Assembly (NCBI GenBank): GCA_011620345.1
Contig: WOZJ01000057.1
Span: 1-64,000, forward strand
DNA length: 64,000 nt
Origin: Nitrospirota bacterium
Lineage (GTDB): Bacteria > UBA2233
Direction of reading: 5' to 3'
Position numbers and translations under genes: made by a program. The notes beneath the pieces are model-generated. The model saw only the letters and a program-made list of their open reading frames with translations, did not search any database and was not told the origin of the DNA. Each line of letters opens with the position of its first letter. Positions within the stretch are counted from its first letter, which is position 1. Shown here piece by piece: positions 42,529-50,382 of the stretch.

Positions 42529-43860
42529 ATGAGAAGAATCAGGTGGAGATCATTCCTGGTGTGCTTTTTTTTACTGAACATTCCTGCGAACTTGGCCTTC
42601 GCGAAGGGTTCGGCATGTATTTCTTGCCACACCAACGTAACGCCGAACATCGTTTCAGACTTCCGGCTAAGCAAGCACGCGCCCAATGGGCTCGACTGTT
42701 CCACCTGCCACGGAAGCGAGCATACGGGCCCCCAGGACGTGGCCAACGTCAAGATTCCTACGCCTGCAACGTGCCAAGCCTGCCATCCAACACAGGTCGA
42801 GCAGTTCAGCAAAGGAAAGCATGCCTTCGCGTGGGCCGCAATCACCGCGATGCCCACGATTCATTGGCAGCCGATGGCGTTAATCGAAGGGCAGAAAGGC
42901 TGCGGAGGATGCCACAAGCTCGGGCTCAAATCCGAGCAGGAGATCGCGCAGCTGAAACAAGACGGGCAGATCTTCGGCGTAGCGAGTTGTGATGCCTGCC
43001 ATACCCGTCATACCTTCTCCAAGGCCGAGGCTCAAGAGCCGGAAGCCTGCGAAACCTGCCATATGGGGTTTGACCATCCCCAGTGGGAGATGTATACGGG
43101 CTCGAAGCACGGAGTTCGCTACATGCTAAGACGGGAAGGGGTTTTGCCAGAGACCGCCGCGGCTCCCAAATGCCAGACCTGCCACATGCAGCAAGGAAAC
43201 CACGAGGTCCGGACAGCTTGGGGATTTTTAGCGGTAAAGCTGCCTATTGATGATCCTCAATGGGCAGCCGATCAGGCCCTTATCTTGCAAGGTCTGGGCG
43301 TTCTTGACCCGCAAGGTAATCCGACAGCCAGGCTGGACGCCGTTAAAGCTGCCGACATGGCCAGGCTCGATGCAGAGAGCTTTCAAAAGGAGCGCGAAAG
43401 AATGGTGCAGGTCTGCACCCAGTGCCATTCCGAAAAATTTGCGGGGGGTGAGCTTGCCAAGGGCGATCAGATGGTGCGAGAGACAGACCGGCTGATGGCG
43501 GAAGCTATCCAGATCGTTTCTGGGTTGTACAATGACGGTATTTTAAAAGCACCTGCAGGGTCTACGGCGTCTTATCCGGATATTCTTTCCTTCTACAACG
43601 CGCCCTCTCCCATAGAGCAGACGTTGTTCCATATGTATAATGAGCACAGGATGCGCGCTTTCCAGGGTACGTTCCATGCTAGCCAAGATTATGCCTTATG
43701 GTACGGCTGGGGAGAGATGAATACTGACCTTGTGAACATCCGCTGGATGGCCGATGAGATGCGGAACCGAGCGACGCTGGTAACTCCAACGACGGTGCTC
43801 CCGACTGCGGCTGGGCCATTGGGTAGCCTGCTTGGGTCGTTGCAAAACCTGAAGCGGTGA
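42529..43860 (+). CDS. Octaheme c-type cytochrome, hydroxylamine oxidoreductase (HAO) family
   Basis: A 443-residue exported cytochrome. After a signal peptide (cleaved near AFA, residue 25) there are eight CxxCH heme sites at about residues 30, 57, 82, 125, 154, 174, 215 and 296. The blocks CDACHTRHTFSKAEAQEPEAC, interrupted here only for length, FDHPQWEMYTGSKHG and VCTQCHSEKFAGGEL correspond closely to HAO of ammonia oxidisers. The C-terminal region ALWYGWGEMN aligns with the HAO segment that carries the heme-crosslinking Tyr, but that position appears to be Leu, which favours a reductive role (nitrite or hydroxylamine to ammonia). The ATG at 42529 is 6 bases after AAGGAGGG. No NrfH/NapC partner is adjacent. 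A terminator follows. Confidence 0.9.
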   Translation: MRRIRWRSFLVCFFLLNIPANLAFAKGSACISCHTNVTPNIVSDFRLSKHAPNGLDCSTCHGSEHTGPQDVANVKIPTPATCQACHPTQVEQFSKGKHAFAWAAITAMPTIHWQPMALIEGQKGCGGCHKLGLKSEQEIAQLKQDGQIFGVASCDACHTRHTFSKAEAQEPEACETCHMGFDHPQWEMYTGSKHGVRYMLRREGVLPETAAAPKCQTCHMQQGNHEVRTAWGFLAVKLPIDDPQWAADQALILQGLGVLDPQGNPTARLDAVKAADMARLDAESFQKERERMVQVCTQCHSEKFAGGELAKGDQMVRETDRLMAEAIQIVSGLYNDGILKAPAGSTASYPDILSFYNAPSPIEQTLFHMYNEHRMRAFQGTFHASQDYALWYGWGEMNTDLVNIRWMADEMRNRATLVTPTTVLPTAAGPLGSLLGSLQNLKR

Positions 43861-43873
43861 TGCCTTGTCTCCT

Positions 43874-43905
43874 AAGCACGCGGGCGAGGTTCCGCCCGCG
43901 TGCTT
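43874..43905. terminator. Bidirectional hairpin between octaheme cytochrome and MFS genes
   Basis: A perfect 13-base stem, AAGCACGCGGGCG with CGCCCGCGTGCTT, encloses a 6-base loop. It begins 13 bases after the cytochrome stop, and its right arm overlaps the stop codon of the minus-strand MFS gene. The T-tracts are short, so its efficiency is uncertain, but the position between convergent genes is typical. Confidence 0.75.
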
Positions 43906-45097
43906 ACTCGTTCTCCTGTTCCGGCATAGGCAGCCCGAACACGCCCATCGAGGCAAGCGCCAAGGTGCCGGCAAGGAACGGCAAGAATGCTCCTTTAGGG
44001 TACAAAAGCCCGGATAGAATGCCTCCAAAGGCAGAGCCAAGGAACGCGCACAGGTTGTAAACCCCCGTGATTCGTCCTCTGTTCTTCGGCTCGAGCTTTT
44101 GCGTCAAAAACGCGGGAAGAAGGGCTTGCTCGATCGTATAGCCAAAAAAGAAAACGCCGCTAAACAAAAGCAGTATCCAAGCCTCGGGACGCAAGCTTTG
44201 GACCATATCCCCCAAAAACCCTAGAATGACAAGTGCGAACCCTGTCCACGCGGCCAGCTTGAGGCTTCCTAGCCGCTCGGCACGGCGCACGAAGGGGAAG
44301 GCCAGAATGCCAGCGGGGAGGATCATCATCAGGTAGGCTTTGCCAAGGCCTGCCTTGGAGATGCCGAGGCTTATGAATTCCAAGGGGAGCAGGAAAAAGA
44401 GCGCGTTGAGCGTGAGGGCGAGCACGAAGTTGGCCAAGTAAATCCTCAAGAATTCCTGCCTATTCCAAGAGGAGGAAGCCGAAGGCTGTTCTATGTGCCT
44501 TGGAGAATGCGGAATGTTGGGGAAATACCTGGCAACGAACAGCTCTCCGATCACGCTAAATCCGGCCAAGAGAAAGAAAAGGCCCTTCAGGCCGAGAATC
44601 GGCGCAAGCATCGGGCCGGCCAGGACTCCTAGCATGAAGGCCATGCCGATCGTCATGCCCGTGATCGTGAATGCCTGGGCGCGAACCTCTGGGCGGGTGA
44701 CGTCTCCGATGGCCGCGAGCGCAACCGCCCCGACGGCCCCCGTTCCCTGGAGTGCCCTGGCCAGGATGAGGCCATGAATTCCTTGAGCCAGCCCGCAGAG
44801 GACGCTTCCCACGCCAAAACATGCCAGACCCAAAGATAGCGCAAACCTTCGGCCTTTTTTATCGCTTAGCATACCGAAGGGCAGCTGGAACAACGCTTGC
44901 ATGAGCGGGTAAACCCCGAATGCAAGACCAACCTTGGCCATCGTCGCCCCGGGGTAAGCGAGTGCGTTCGTGCTGAAGATTGGAAGGACTAAAAAAATCC
45001 CGAGCATCCTGAGCGCCATCGTAAAGCTAATCGCGACGACGGCCCGAGCCTCGCTCGTAGAAAGCGGAGTTCTTTGTTTCACAGCGCCGTGTTCCAT
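43904..45097 (-). CDS. MFS transporter, DHA1 type (YajR-like)
   Basis: A 397-residue major facilitator protein with about twelve hydrophobic helices. The motif-A loop between helices 2 and 3 is GMLSDKKGRRFAL; a motif-B/C-like part is ILARALQGTGAVGAVALAAIGD and GMAFMLGVLAGPMLAP. The N-terminus and ALRMLGIFLVLPIF resemble E. coli YajR-type drug:H+ antiporters, but it stops after helix 12 and lacks the YajR C-terminal YAM domain. The substrate is unknown. It is convergent with the octaheme cytochrome and divergent from the dehydrogenase at 45223. Confidence 0.87.
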   Translation of the reverse strand: MEHGAVKQRTPLSTSEARAVVAISFTMALRMLGIFLVLPIFSTNALAYPGATMAKVGLAFGVYPLMQALFQLPFGMLSDKKGRRFALSLGLACFGVGSVLCGLAQGIHGLILARALQGTGAVGAVALAAIGDVTRPEVRAQAFTITGMTIGMAFMLGVLAGPMLAPILGLKGLFFLLAGFSVIGELFVARYFPNIPHSPRHIEQPSASSSWNRQEFLRIYLANFVLALTLNALFFLLPLEFISLGISKAGLGKAYLMMILPAGILAFPFVRRAERLGSLKLAAWTGFALVILGFLGDMVQSLRPEAWILLLFSGVFFFGYTIEQALLPAFLTQKLEPKNRGRITGVYNLCAFLGSAFGGILSGLLYPKGAFLPFLAGTLALASMGVFGLPMPEQENE

Positions 45098-45222
45098 CGA
45101 GTCTTCCCTAAATTCTCCCTGGTCACTCTACAATAAACCAATAAGCTTTGTCCACCGCATAAAGATTGCGTAAGCTGAAAAGAAACATAGGGTAGACCAA
45201 AAAAACATCGAGGAGGAAGAGC

Positions 45223-46125
45223 ATGGAAATCGGGTTTATTGGCCTGGGAAACATGGGCCTTCCAATGGCAAAGAACCTGCTTAGCGCGGGCCATCGCCTC
45301 ATCGTGTTTAACCGGACGAAAGAGAAGGCTGCAGGGTTCCAGGATGCAAGCGTGCAAATTGCCGAAAGCCCTGGAGAGGTGGCAAGCATGGCCAAAATTG
45401 TGCTTACGATGCTTGCAGACGACAACGCCCTGCGCTCGGTAGTTTACGAACGGGGACTAAACCAAGCCCCGCCTTTCCTAGAGACCTTGCCTCAAGGCGG
45501 GGTGCATGTCTCGATGAGTACGGTCAGCGTCTCCCTGGCTAAAGAGCTTGCAGCCGTTCATGCCCTAAGGGGCCAGGCATTCGTCTCGGCACCGGTTTTC
45601 GGTAGGCCGGATGCTGCCGCGACCAAGAAGCTAGGGGTCGTCGTTGCGGGCGAGGGTACGCTAATCGAAACTCTAAGGCCCGTGTTCGAAGCGCTCGGGC
45701 ATACCACCTTTGTGGTGGGTCAAGAGCCGTACTTGGCTAACCTCTTCAAGATCGGGGGCAACTTTTTGATCATGGGGGCGATCGAGGCGCTCTCCGAGGC
45801 GTTCGCGCTCGTGAAGAAGAACGGGGGCGACCCTGAAGCCTTCTTGAAGGTCGTGAATGCCGCACTGTTTCACTCTCCCCTTTATGAGAACTACGGCGGC
45901 ATGGTGCTTCACGAGCGCTTCGAGCCCTCCGGATTTCGCCTGGAATTGGGCCTCAAAGATGTCAAGCTCGCGCTCGAGGCCTCCGAAGGGGCACGCGTCC
46001 CGCTGCCCTTAGGCGGGCTCGTCAAGGACCGCTTCTTGATGGCACTCGCTTTTGGTCTCGGCCAAAAGGATTGGTCGGCCTTGGGCCTCATGCCGCTTAT
46101 CGAGGCAGGGATCAAAAAGCCCTGA
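45223..46125 (+). CDS. Beta-hydroxyacid dehydrogenase (3-hydroxyisobutyrate dehydrogenase / GLYR family)
   Basis: 300 residues. N-terminal NAD(P)-binding loop GFIGLGNMGLPMAKNLL, then FNRTKEK, whose Arg suggests NADPH preference. The substrate block VSMSTVSVSLAKEL and APVFGRPDAA are typical, as is the catalytic Lys region FKIGGNFLIMGAIEALSEAF. LGLKDVKLALE closes the helical domain. Members reduce glyoxylate, succinic semialdehyde or oxidise hydroxyisobutyrate; the substrate cannot be fixed. AGGAGG-like sequence precedes the ATG. It is followed by the STAS fragment on the same strand. Confidence 0.88.
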   Translation: MEIGFIGLGNMGLPMAKNLLSAGHRLIVFNRTKEKAAGFQDASVQIAESPGEVASMAKIVLTMLADDNALRSVVYERGLNQAPPFLETLPQGGVHVSMSTVSVSLAKELAAVHALRGQAFVSAPVFGRPDAAATKKLGVVVAGEGTLIETLRPVFEALGHTTFVVGQEPYLANLFKIGGNFLIMGAIEALSEAFALVKKNGGDPEAFLKVVNAALFHSPLYENYGGMVLHERFEPSGFRLELGLKDVKLALEASEGARVPLPLGGLVKDRFLMALAFGLGQKDWSALGLMPLIEAGIKKP

Positions 46126-46153
46126 GCCTGCCGTTTGGCCCCCTTCAGGCTGC

Positions 46154-46315
46154 AGGAGGTTCCTTGGGGCGAGGGCCGTACTCTTCGGGATCAAGCCGCC
46201 GCAACCAGCCCAGAGCCTGGTTCGGGCCGGGGCAGATCTATGGAGGGTTCCAACCTACGCCACGCTGGAGCAGGGGCTCCGGGCGGTTCTGGGAGAAGCC
46301 TATAGCTCCAGCTGA
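46154..46315 (+). pseudogene. C-terminal fragment of an RsbR-like STAS protein
   Basis: In one frame the DNA encodes RRFLGARAVLFGIKPP, then QSLVRAGADLWRVPTYATLE and QGLRAVLGEAY before a stop. This aligns by eye with the last 50 or so residues of the STAS protein at 18956-19813 (RLLGTEAMLVGIKP ... GIPTFATLEQGLRAAL). The part with the phosphorylation sites and everything upstream is missing, and no start codon fits. It overlaps the end of nth on the other strand by 16 bases. It is most likely a remnant of a second RsbR-like gene. Confidence 0.75.
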
Positions 46316-46938
46316 GGTTGGTAGAACGAACAATCTTGCTTCAGCGGGCACGGTTTGCATTTTGGGTTCTTGGCGGTGCAAAGAGATTTTCCGTGGTTGA
46401 TCAAAAGGAGTGAAAAGCGGGCGCGCTCTTCTTCGGGCACCATTGCTTCGAGCTCGCGCTCGATCCGTTCGGGGTCTTTGGCCGTTGTAAGCCCAAGCCG
46501 TGTTGCCACCCGCTCAAAATGGCGGTCGACCACGATGCCCGGCAAGCCAAATGCCCCTACGCGCACCACGTTGGCCGTTTTTCGCCCGACCCCACGGAGG
46601 GTCACTAGCGCCTCGAGCGCTTCCGGGACTTGCCCGTGGAACCGTTCAACGAGGTCACTCGATGCCTCTTTGATGGCTCTAGCTTTGCGCTTGTAGAAAT
46701 TAATCTCCTTGATTTTCTCCTCGATCTCGGAAAGGTCCGCCAAGGCCAACGCGTCGGGCGTGGGGAAGCTTGTCAAGAGTTTGGGGGTGATCTCGTTGAC
46801 CTTCTTGTCCGGGGCTTGGGCGGCAAGGATCGCCTTGATCAGGAGCTCGTACGGTGAGCCATGGGTAAGCTCAAGCCGAGGGTTAGGGAAAAGCTCTCTT
46901 AAAGTCTCAAGGATTCGCTGGATTCTAGAGTCCATCAT
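46300..46938 (-). CDS. nth: Endonuclease III (DNA glycosylase/AP lyase)
   Basis: Removes oxidised pyrimidines from DNA. About 212 residues. The helix-hairpin-helix with catalytic Lys is LVTLRGVGRKTANVVRVGAF; the catalytic Asp is in GIVVDRHFERVATRLGL, where most homologues have VDTHV. The 4Fe-4S site is CTAKNPKCKPCPLKQDC (Cys-x6-Cys-x2-Cys-x5-Cys). The ATG at 46938 overlaps the stop of bcp (ATGATG across TGA); translation is coupled. Its 3' end runs 16 bases into the STAS remnant on the opposite strand. Confidence 0.95.
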   Translation of the reverse strand: MMDSRIQRILETLRELFPNPRLELTHGSPYELLIKAILAAQAPDKKVNEITPKLLTSFPTPDALALADLSEIEEKIKEINFYKRKARAIKEASSDLVERFHGQVPEALEALVTLRGVGRKTANVVRVGAFGLPGIVVDRHFERVATRLGLTTAKDPERIERELEAMVPEEERARFSLLLINHGKSLCTAKNPKCKPCPLKQDCSFYQPQLEL

Positions 46939-47411
46939 CCCTGGATCGCTTGAAGGATTAGCTCGATGTGGCCATCGACCTTGACGTTGCGCCAAGCACT
47001 CCTGACAGTCCCGCTTGCATCGAGCAGGAAGCTTGAGCGGATTATGCCCTCCGAGACCTTTCCGAAGCGTTTCTTTTCGCCGAAGGCCCCCCAGGCCCGA
47101 GCGGCCTCTTTATTCGGGTCGGATAACAAAGGGAATGGCAGGCCGTATTTTTTTTGGAAGCGCGCGTGGGATTCCACGGAGTCTGGGCTTATCCCGACCA
47201 CCTGGATCTTGGACCTTGCGAATTCCTCGAAGCGATCCCTAAATGCGATTGCTTCGTTCGTACAGCCGGGCGTACCATCCTTGGGGTAGAAATACACGAC
47301 CAATCCGCCGTCTCCAAAGAGGTCTTCGAGGCGAAACTCTCCTTCTTTTCCGGCTTTATCTACCCCTCTTAGCGCAAAGGTCGGCGCCTTTTGTCCGGCT
47401 ACGAGGTCCAT
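46935..47411 (-). CDS. bcp: Thiol peroxidase, Bcp/PrxQ type (1-Cys)
   Basis: Reduces hydroperoxides using thioredoxin or another thiol. 158 residues. The peroxidatic Cys is in FYPKDGTPGCTNEAIAFRD. In most Bcp proteins a resolving Cys lies five residues later (CTTEACGFRD); here it is Ile/Ala and the protein contains only that one Cys, so it should act by a 1-Cys mechanism. I chose the ATG at 47411, 5 bases after AAAAGGAG, rather than the GTG at 47417. It is coupled to nth downstream, an oxidative-damage pairing. Confidence 0.93.
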   Translation of the reverse strand: MDLVAGQKAPTFALRGVDKAGKEGEFRLEDLFGDGGLVVYFYPKDGTPGCTNEAIAFRDRFEEFARSKIQVVGISPDSVESHARFQKKYGLPFPLLSDPNKEAARAWGAFGEKKRFGKVSEGIIRSSFLLDASGTVRSAWRNVKVDGHIELILQAIQG

Positions 47412-47535
47412 CGGCACTCCTTTTGGGCGGATTGCCCTTATTTGCGTTTTCGTTGTATGCTTACAATAGCAAACCTTTGAGTTCTAGGGAACAAGTAGCC
47501 CGGCAGGGTTAACAAAAAAGGGTACGTTAGCGCAC

Positions 47536-48201
47536 ATGATAGAAAAGAAAGCGCAGTACCGGATGGTCCGGTTTGAAACGGGCCCGTTTGGCGAAAACTG
47601 TTATGTTATCGGGTCGCAAACGACCAAAAAGGCGATTATGGTCGACCCCGGAGACGAGATTGACAGAGTTCAACGGGCCGTAGAGCACGAAGGGTTTACG
47701 CTCGAGGCGATCCTTTTGACCCATGGCCATATCGATCACGCCGTCGGCTTGGCTGACATCAAGGAAAGAACGAAGGCGCCCGTCTATTACCACGAGCTCG
47801 AGTCCTCAATGGTTCGGGGACTTGCCATGCAAGGCCTCATGTTTGGCTTGAGGGCAAAGAACGGCCCACCGCCGGATTATGCGCTCAAGGGTGGTGAAAC
47901 GCTAAATTTGATCGAGCTTGCGATAAACGTCCTGCACACCCCGGGTCATACAGCCGGCGAGGTTTGTTTTTGGGTTCCCGCGCTCAGCTGGTTGATTTCG
48001 GGGGATGTCTTGTTCCAAGGCTCGATCGGCAGGACAGACTTGCCAGGGGGCGATTACGCCACGTTGATCGGTTCCATTCAAAAAAAACTCCTTGTCTTGC
48101 CTGAAGAAACGGTAGTGTTCCCGGGCCATGGCCCCAAGACGACAATCGGGCAAGAAAAACGCACCAACCCGTTTCTCATGGGGCTTTCGCCCGCCCCATG
48201 A
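47536..48201 (+). CDS. MBL-fold hydrolase (glyoxalase II-like, YcbL type)
   Basis: A metallo-beta-lactamase-fold protein of 221 residues. The metal motif is LTHGHIDHAVGLADI (HxHxDH); further ligands are in LHTPGHTAGEVCFW, ISGDVLFQGSIGRTDLPGGD and FPGHGPKTTIGQE. It lacks the C-terminal helical domain of classical glyoxalase II, which fits the shorter YcbL-like group that hydrolyses S-lactoylglutathione or related thioesters. The stop overlaps the coaBC start (ATGA), giving translational coupling, though no functional link is obvious. Confidence 0.9.
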   Translation: MIEKKAQYRMVRFETGPFGENCYVIGSQTTKKAIMVDPGDEIDRVQRAVEHEGFTLEAILLTHGHIDHAVGLADIKERTKAPVYYHELESSMVRGLAMQGLMFGLRAKNGPPPDYALKGGETLNLIELAINVLHTPGHTAGEVCFWVPALSWLISGDVLFQGSIGRTDLPGGDYATLIGSIQKKLLVLPEETVVFPGHGPKTTIGQEKRTNPFLMGLSPAP

Positions 48202-49436
48202 ACCTTCGTTTTCAAGGAAAGCGCCTGACACTCGGCATCACCGGTGGGATTGCCGCCTACAAGGTGCCCGAGCTTGTCCGGATGCTGACCAAAGAGGGGA
48301 TCGGAGTGTTTCCTGTGGCTACCGTTCGGGCGCTGGAGTTCGTCACCCCGCTCGTTTTGGAGACGCTCTCGGGCAACCCCGTCTTGTGCTCGCAAAAGCT
48401 TGAGCACGCCCAGATCGGGCATATCGAGCGCGCTCAGAGCGTGGACGGTATCTTGGTAGCACCGGCCACGGCCAACACGCTCGCCAAGATGGCCCAGGGC
48501 ATTGCCGACAACGTCCTGCTCGATGTCCTTCTTGCCTCAGACCCCAGAAGGGTGATCGTCTGCCCTGCCATGAATACCGCGATGTGGGAACATCCGGCAA
48601 CCCGGCAAAACATCGAGAAGATCAAAGGGTACGGGGTCTACGTTGTAGGCCCGGACGTAGGAGAATTGGCTTGCAAGACCAACGGGGCAGGAAGGCTCGC
48701 CCCGTTGGACGAGATCCTCTATGCCGTGGAGCGCTTGCTTGCGCCAAAAGGCCTTGAGGGCCGGCGCGTGGTCGTGACGGCAGGGCCGACGAGGGAGCAC
48801 GTAGACGCCGTCCGGTTTCTATCCAACCCCTCTAGCGGCAGGATGGGGATCGCGCTGGCCAAGGAATGCTGGTACAGGGGAGCGGATGTCACGCTCGTGT
48901 TGGGCCCCTCCGATCATCCCGTTCCAAAGGAAATCCGGCTTGAGCGGGTAACCTCCGCCCTGGAGATGCTCGAGGCGCTCCAAGGGCTGCTTTCCGAGGC
49001 TACGATTCTCATCATGAACGCGGCCGTCGCCGATTTTAGGCCGTCTAGGGTGGTTCCGTACAAATTCAGGAAGGCGGATATCCCTTTGACGCTGCTTTTA
49101 GAGCCAAACCCAGACATCCTCAAGACGTTGGCGGCCTCGAAGCTTCCGAACCAGCTCTTTGTGGGTTTCGCCGCGGAAACCGACGGAGAAAGAGCTATGG
49201 CAACCGCCAAGCGCAAACTGGAAGAAAAAAGCCTAGATATGATCGTTGCCAACGATGTTTCGAAGAAAACCGCCGGTTTTGGCTCGGCCTTTAATGCCGG
49301 AGTAATTCTTCTGAAAACGGGCGAGCAGAAGGTACTGGGCCACATGTCAAAAGAAGCGATGGCAGCCCGGATCGTGGATGAAATCGTCCATTTAGCGGCC
49401 CAAACCTCTCCTTCCTCTCTTCAAGTAGGGCAATAA
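48198..49436 (+). CDS. coaBC: Bifunctional phosphopantothenoylcysteine decarboxylase/synthetase
   Basis: Two steps of coenzyme A synthesis. 412 residues. The CoaC half (about 1-190) has LGITGGIAAYKVPELVRML, an FMN-binding flavoprotein block, PAMNTAMWEHPATRQN and the catalytic Cys in GELACKTNGAGRLAP. The CoaB half starts at VVVTAGPTREHVDAVRFLSN, with SSGRMGIALA, NAAVADFRPS and the C-terminal KTAGFGSAFNAGVIL. Its last 146 bases are overlapped by a convergent gene on the other strand, an unusually long overlap. Confidence 0.96.
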   Translation: MNLRFQGKRLTLGITGGIAAYKVPELVRMLTKEGIGVFPVATVRALEFVTPLVLETLSGNPVLCSQKLEHAQIGHIERAQSVDGILVAPATANTLAKMAQGIADNVLLDVLLASDPRRVIVCPAMNTAMWEHPATRQNIEKIKGYGVYVVGPDVGELACKTNGAGRLAPLDEILYAVERLLAPKGLEGRRVVVTAGPTREHVDAVRFLSNPSSGRMGIALAKECWYRGADVTLVLGPSDHPVPKEIRLERVTSALEMLEALQGLLSEATILIMNAAVADFRPSRVVPYKFRKADIPLTLLLEPNPDILKTLAASKLPNQLFVGFAAETDGERAMATAKRKLEEKSLDMIVANDVSKKTAGFGSAFNAGVILLKTGEQKVLGHMSKEAMAARIVDEIVHLAAQTSPSSLQVGQ

Positions 49437-50382
49437 AAGGCCGGTTGTTTGCCTTGATTAGCTCGTAAACCTCTTGCTTTAAGGTTAGCTTCAAGCCTGG
49501 AGAGGCGATAGGGGAATCGTGGGCAATTTGACGCCGGAAGAACCGAACCAGCTTTAGATTCTCGACCCCTGTAGGGTCCAGGAGGAACAAGGGGGAAGAG
49601 GCCGGGTCGCTCAGCATGCCACGAACCAGGATGTAGGAAGCTTCGAGCACCTCTTTGAGTTCCTCTTCCGTAAAGAAAGCGGGATGACGCCCGGACAGTC
49701 GCTGCAAGCGCGCATCCAGCTTTCCTGCTTGCCTGAGGGCCAAAAGGCGGCGGAAGAAAAACTTGTTCGTGCGGAACGAGAAGACGACCGGTGTAACCGT
49801 TTCTGTAAGCAAAAGGTCTAGGTCTTTGTCTTTGAGCGTCTCGTGCAGGCTTTCCAGTAGATAAGAGAGATTCGAGAATCGACTGTCCAGCATGAACTCG
49901 GCCAGAATGTGCCTGCTTAGGTAGCGTGGCGTTCCGAAGAGGATTTTTTTTGGCAAAAACAGGTTATGGGCATAGGTATCGTGCGCTAGATGGCTAAGGT
50001 ACCCAAGCGCGAACGCCCGCTCTTTGGAGGAGGACGACTTGGCGAGCATTTCTTTCCCGACGCGCCAGTTATGGCAGTGTGAGTGAAAGTCGGCAAGGTT
50101 CCTGGCGATCGTGATGTCCGGCCCCAAAAGGCCGTATAGGTACGCAAGCGGCCAGGAGCCCAAGGCCTGCCCTATCCAGGCCGGAAATACTCCCTGCAAG
50201 GCGTCTTGCAGTATTGGAAGTCCGGCAGCAAGATGGGTCAGCGGGCCGAAGGCAAAGGCTTTAGACGGCATGGCAAGCACGAGCGCCACCACCAAGCCTA
50301 CCAAAACGGGGAAGGCGTGAAATTCCCAACGCTTTAAGATTGCTGTATGATGGGTATAGATTACAGGTAGCATAATTTTCAT
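49291..50382 (-). CDS. Zinc-dependent phospholipase C-like exported protein (PF00882 type)
   Basis: About 363 residues from ATG 50382 (50373 is an alternative). A signal/anchor hydrophobic stretch ends near SKAFAFGPLTH. The mature part has the His and Asp pattern of zinc-dependent phospholipase C: the first residues GPLTHLAAG, GLLGPDITIARNLADFH, and LGYLSHLAHDTYAHNLFLPK. These His and Asp would bind zinc. The second half is helical and unfamiliar. It may hydrolyse phospholipid head groups in the periplasm. The 5' end abuts the divergent udg start, and the last 48 residues or so are encoded antisense to coaBC, so the C-terminus may be a recent extension. Confidence 0.72.
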   Translation of the reverse strand: MKIMLPVIYTHHTAILKRWEFHAFPVLVGLVVALVLAMPSKAFAFGPLTHLAAGLPILQDALQGVFPAWIGQALGSWPLAYLYGLLGPDITIARNLADFHSHCHNWRVGKEMLAKSSSSKERAFALGYLSHLAHDTYAHNLFLPKKILFGTPRYLSRHILAEFMLDSRFSNLSYLLESLHETLKDKDLDLLLTETVTPVVFSFRTNKFFFRRLLALRQAGKLDARLQRLSGRHPAFFTEEELKEVLEASYILVRGMLSDPASSPLFLLDPTGVENLKLVRFFRRQIAHDSPIASPGLKLTLKQEVYELIKANNRPFIALLEERKERFGPLNGRFHPRSGLPSLLLTCGPVPSARPFSEELLRH

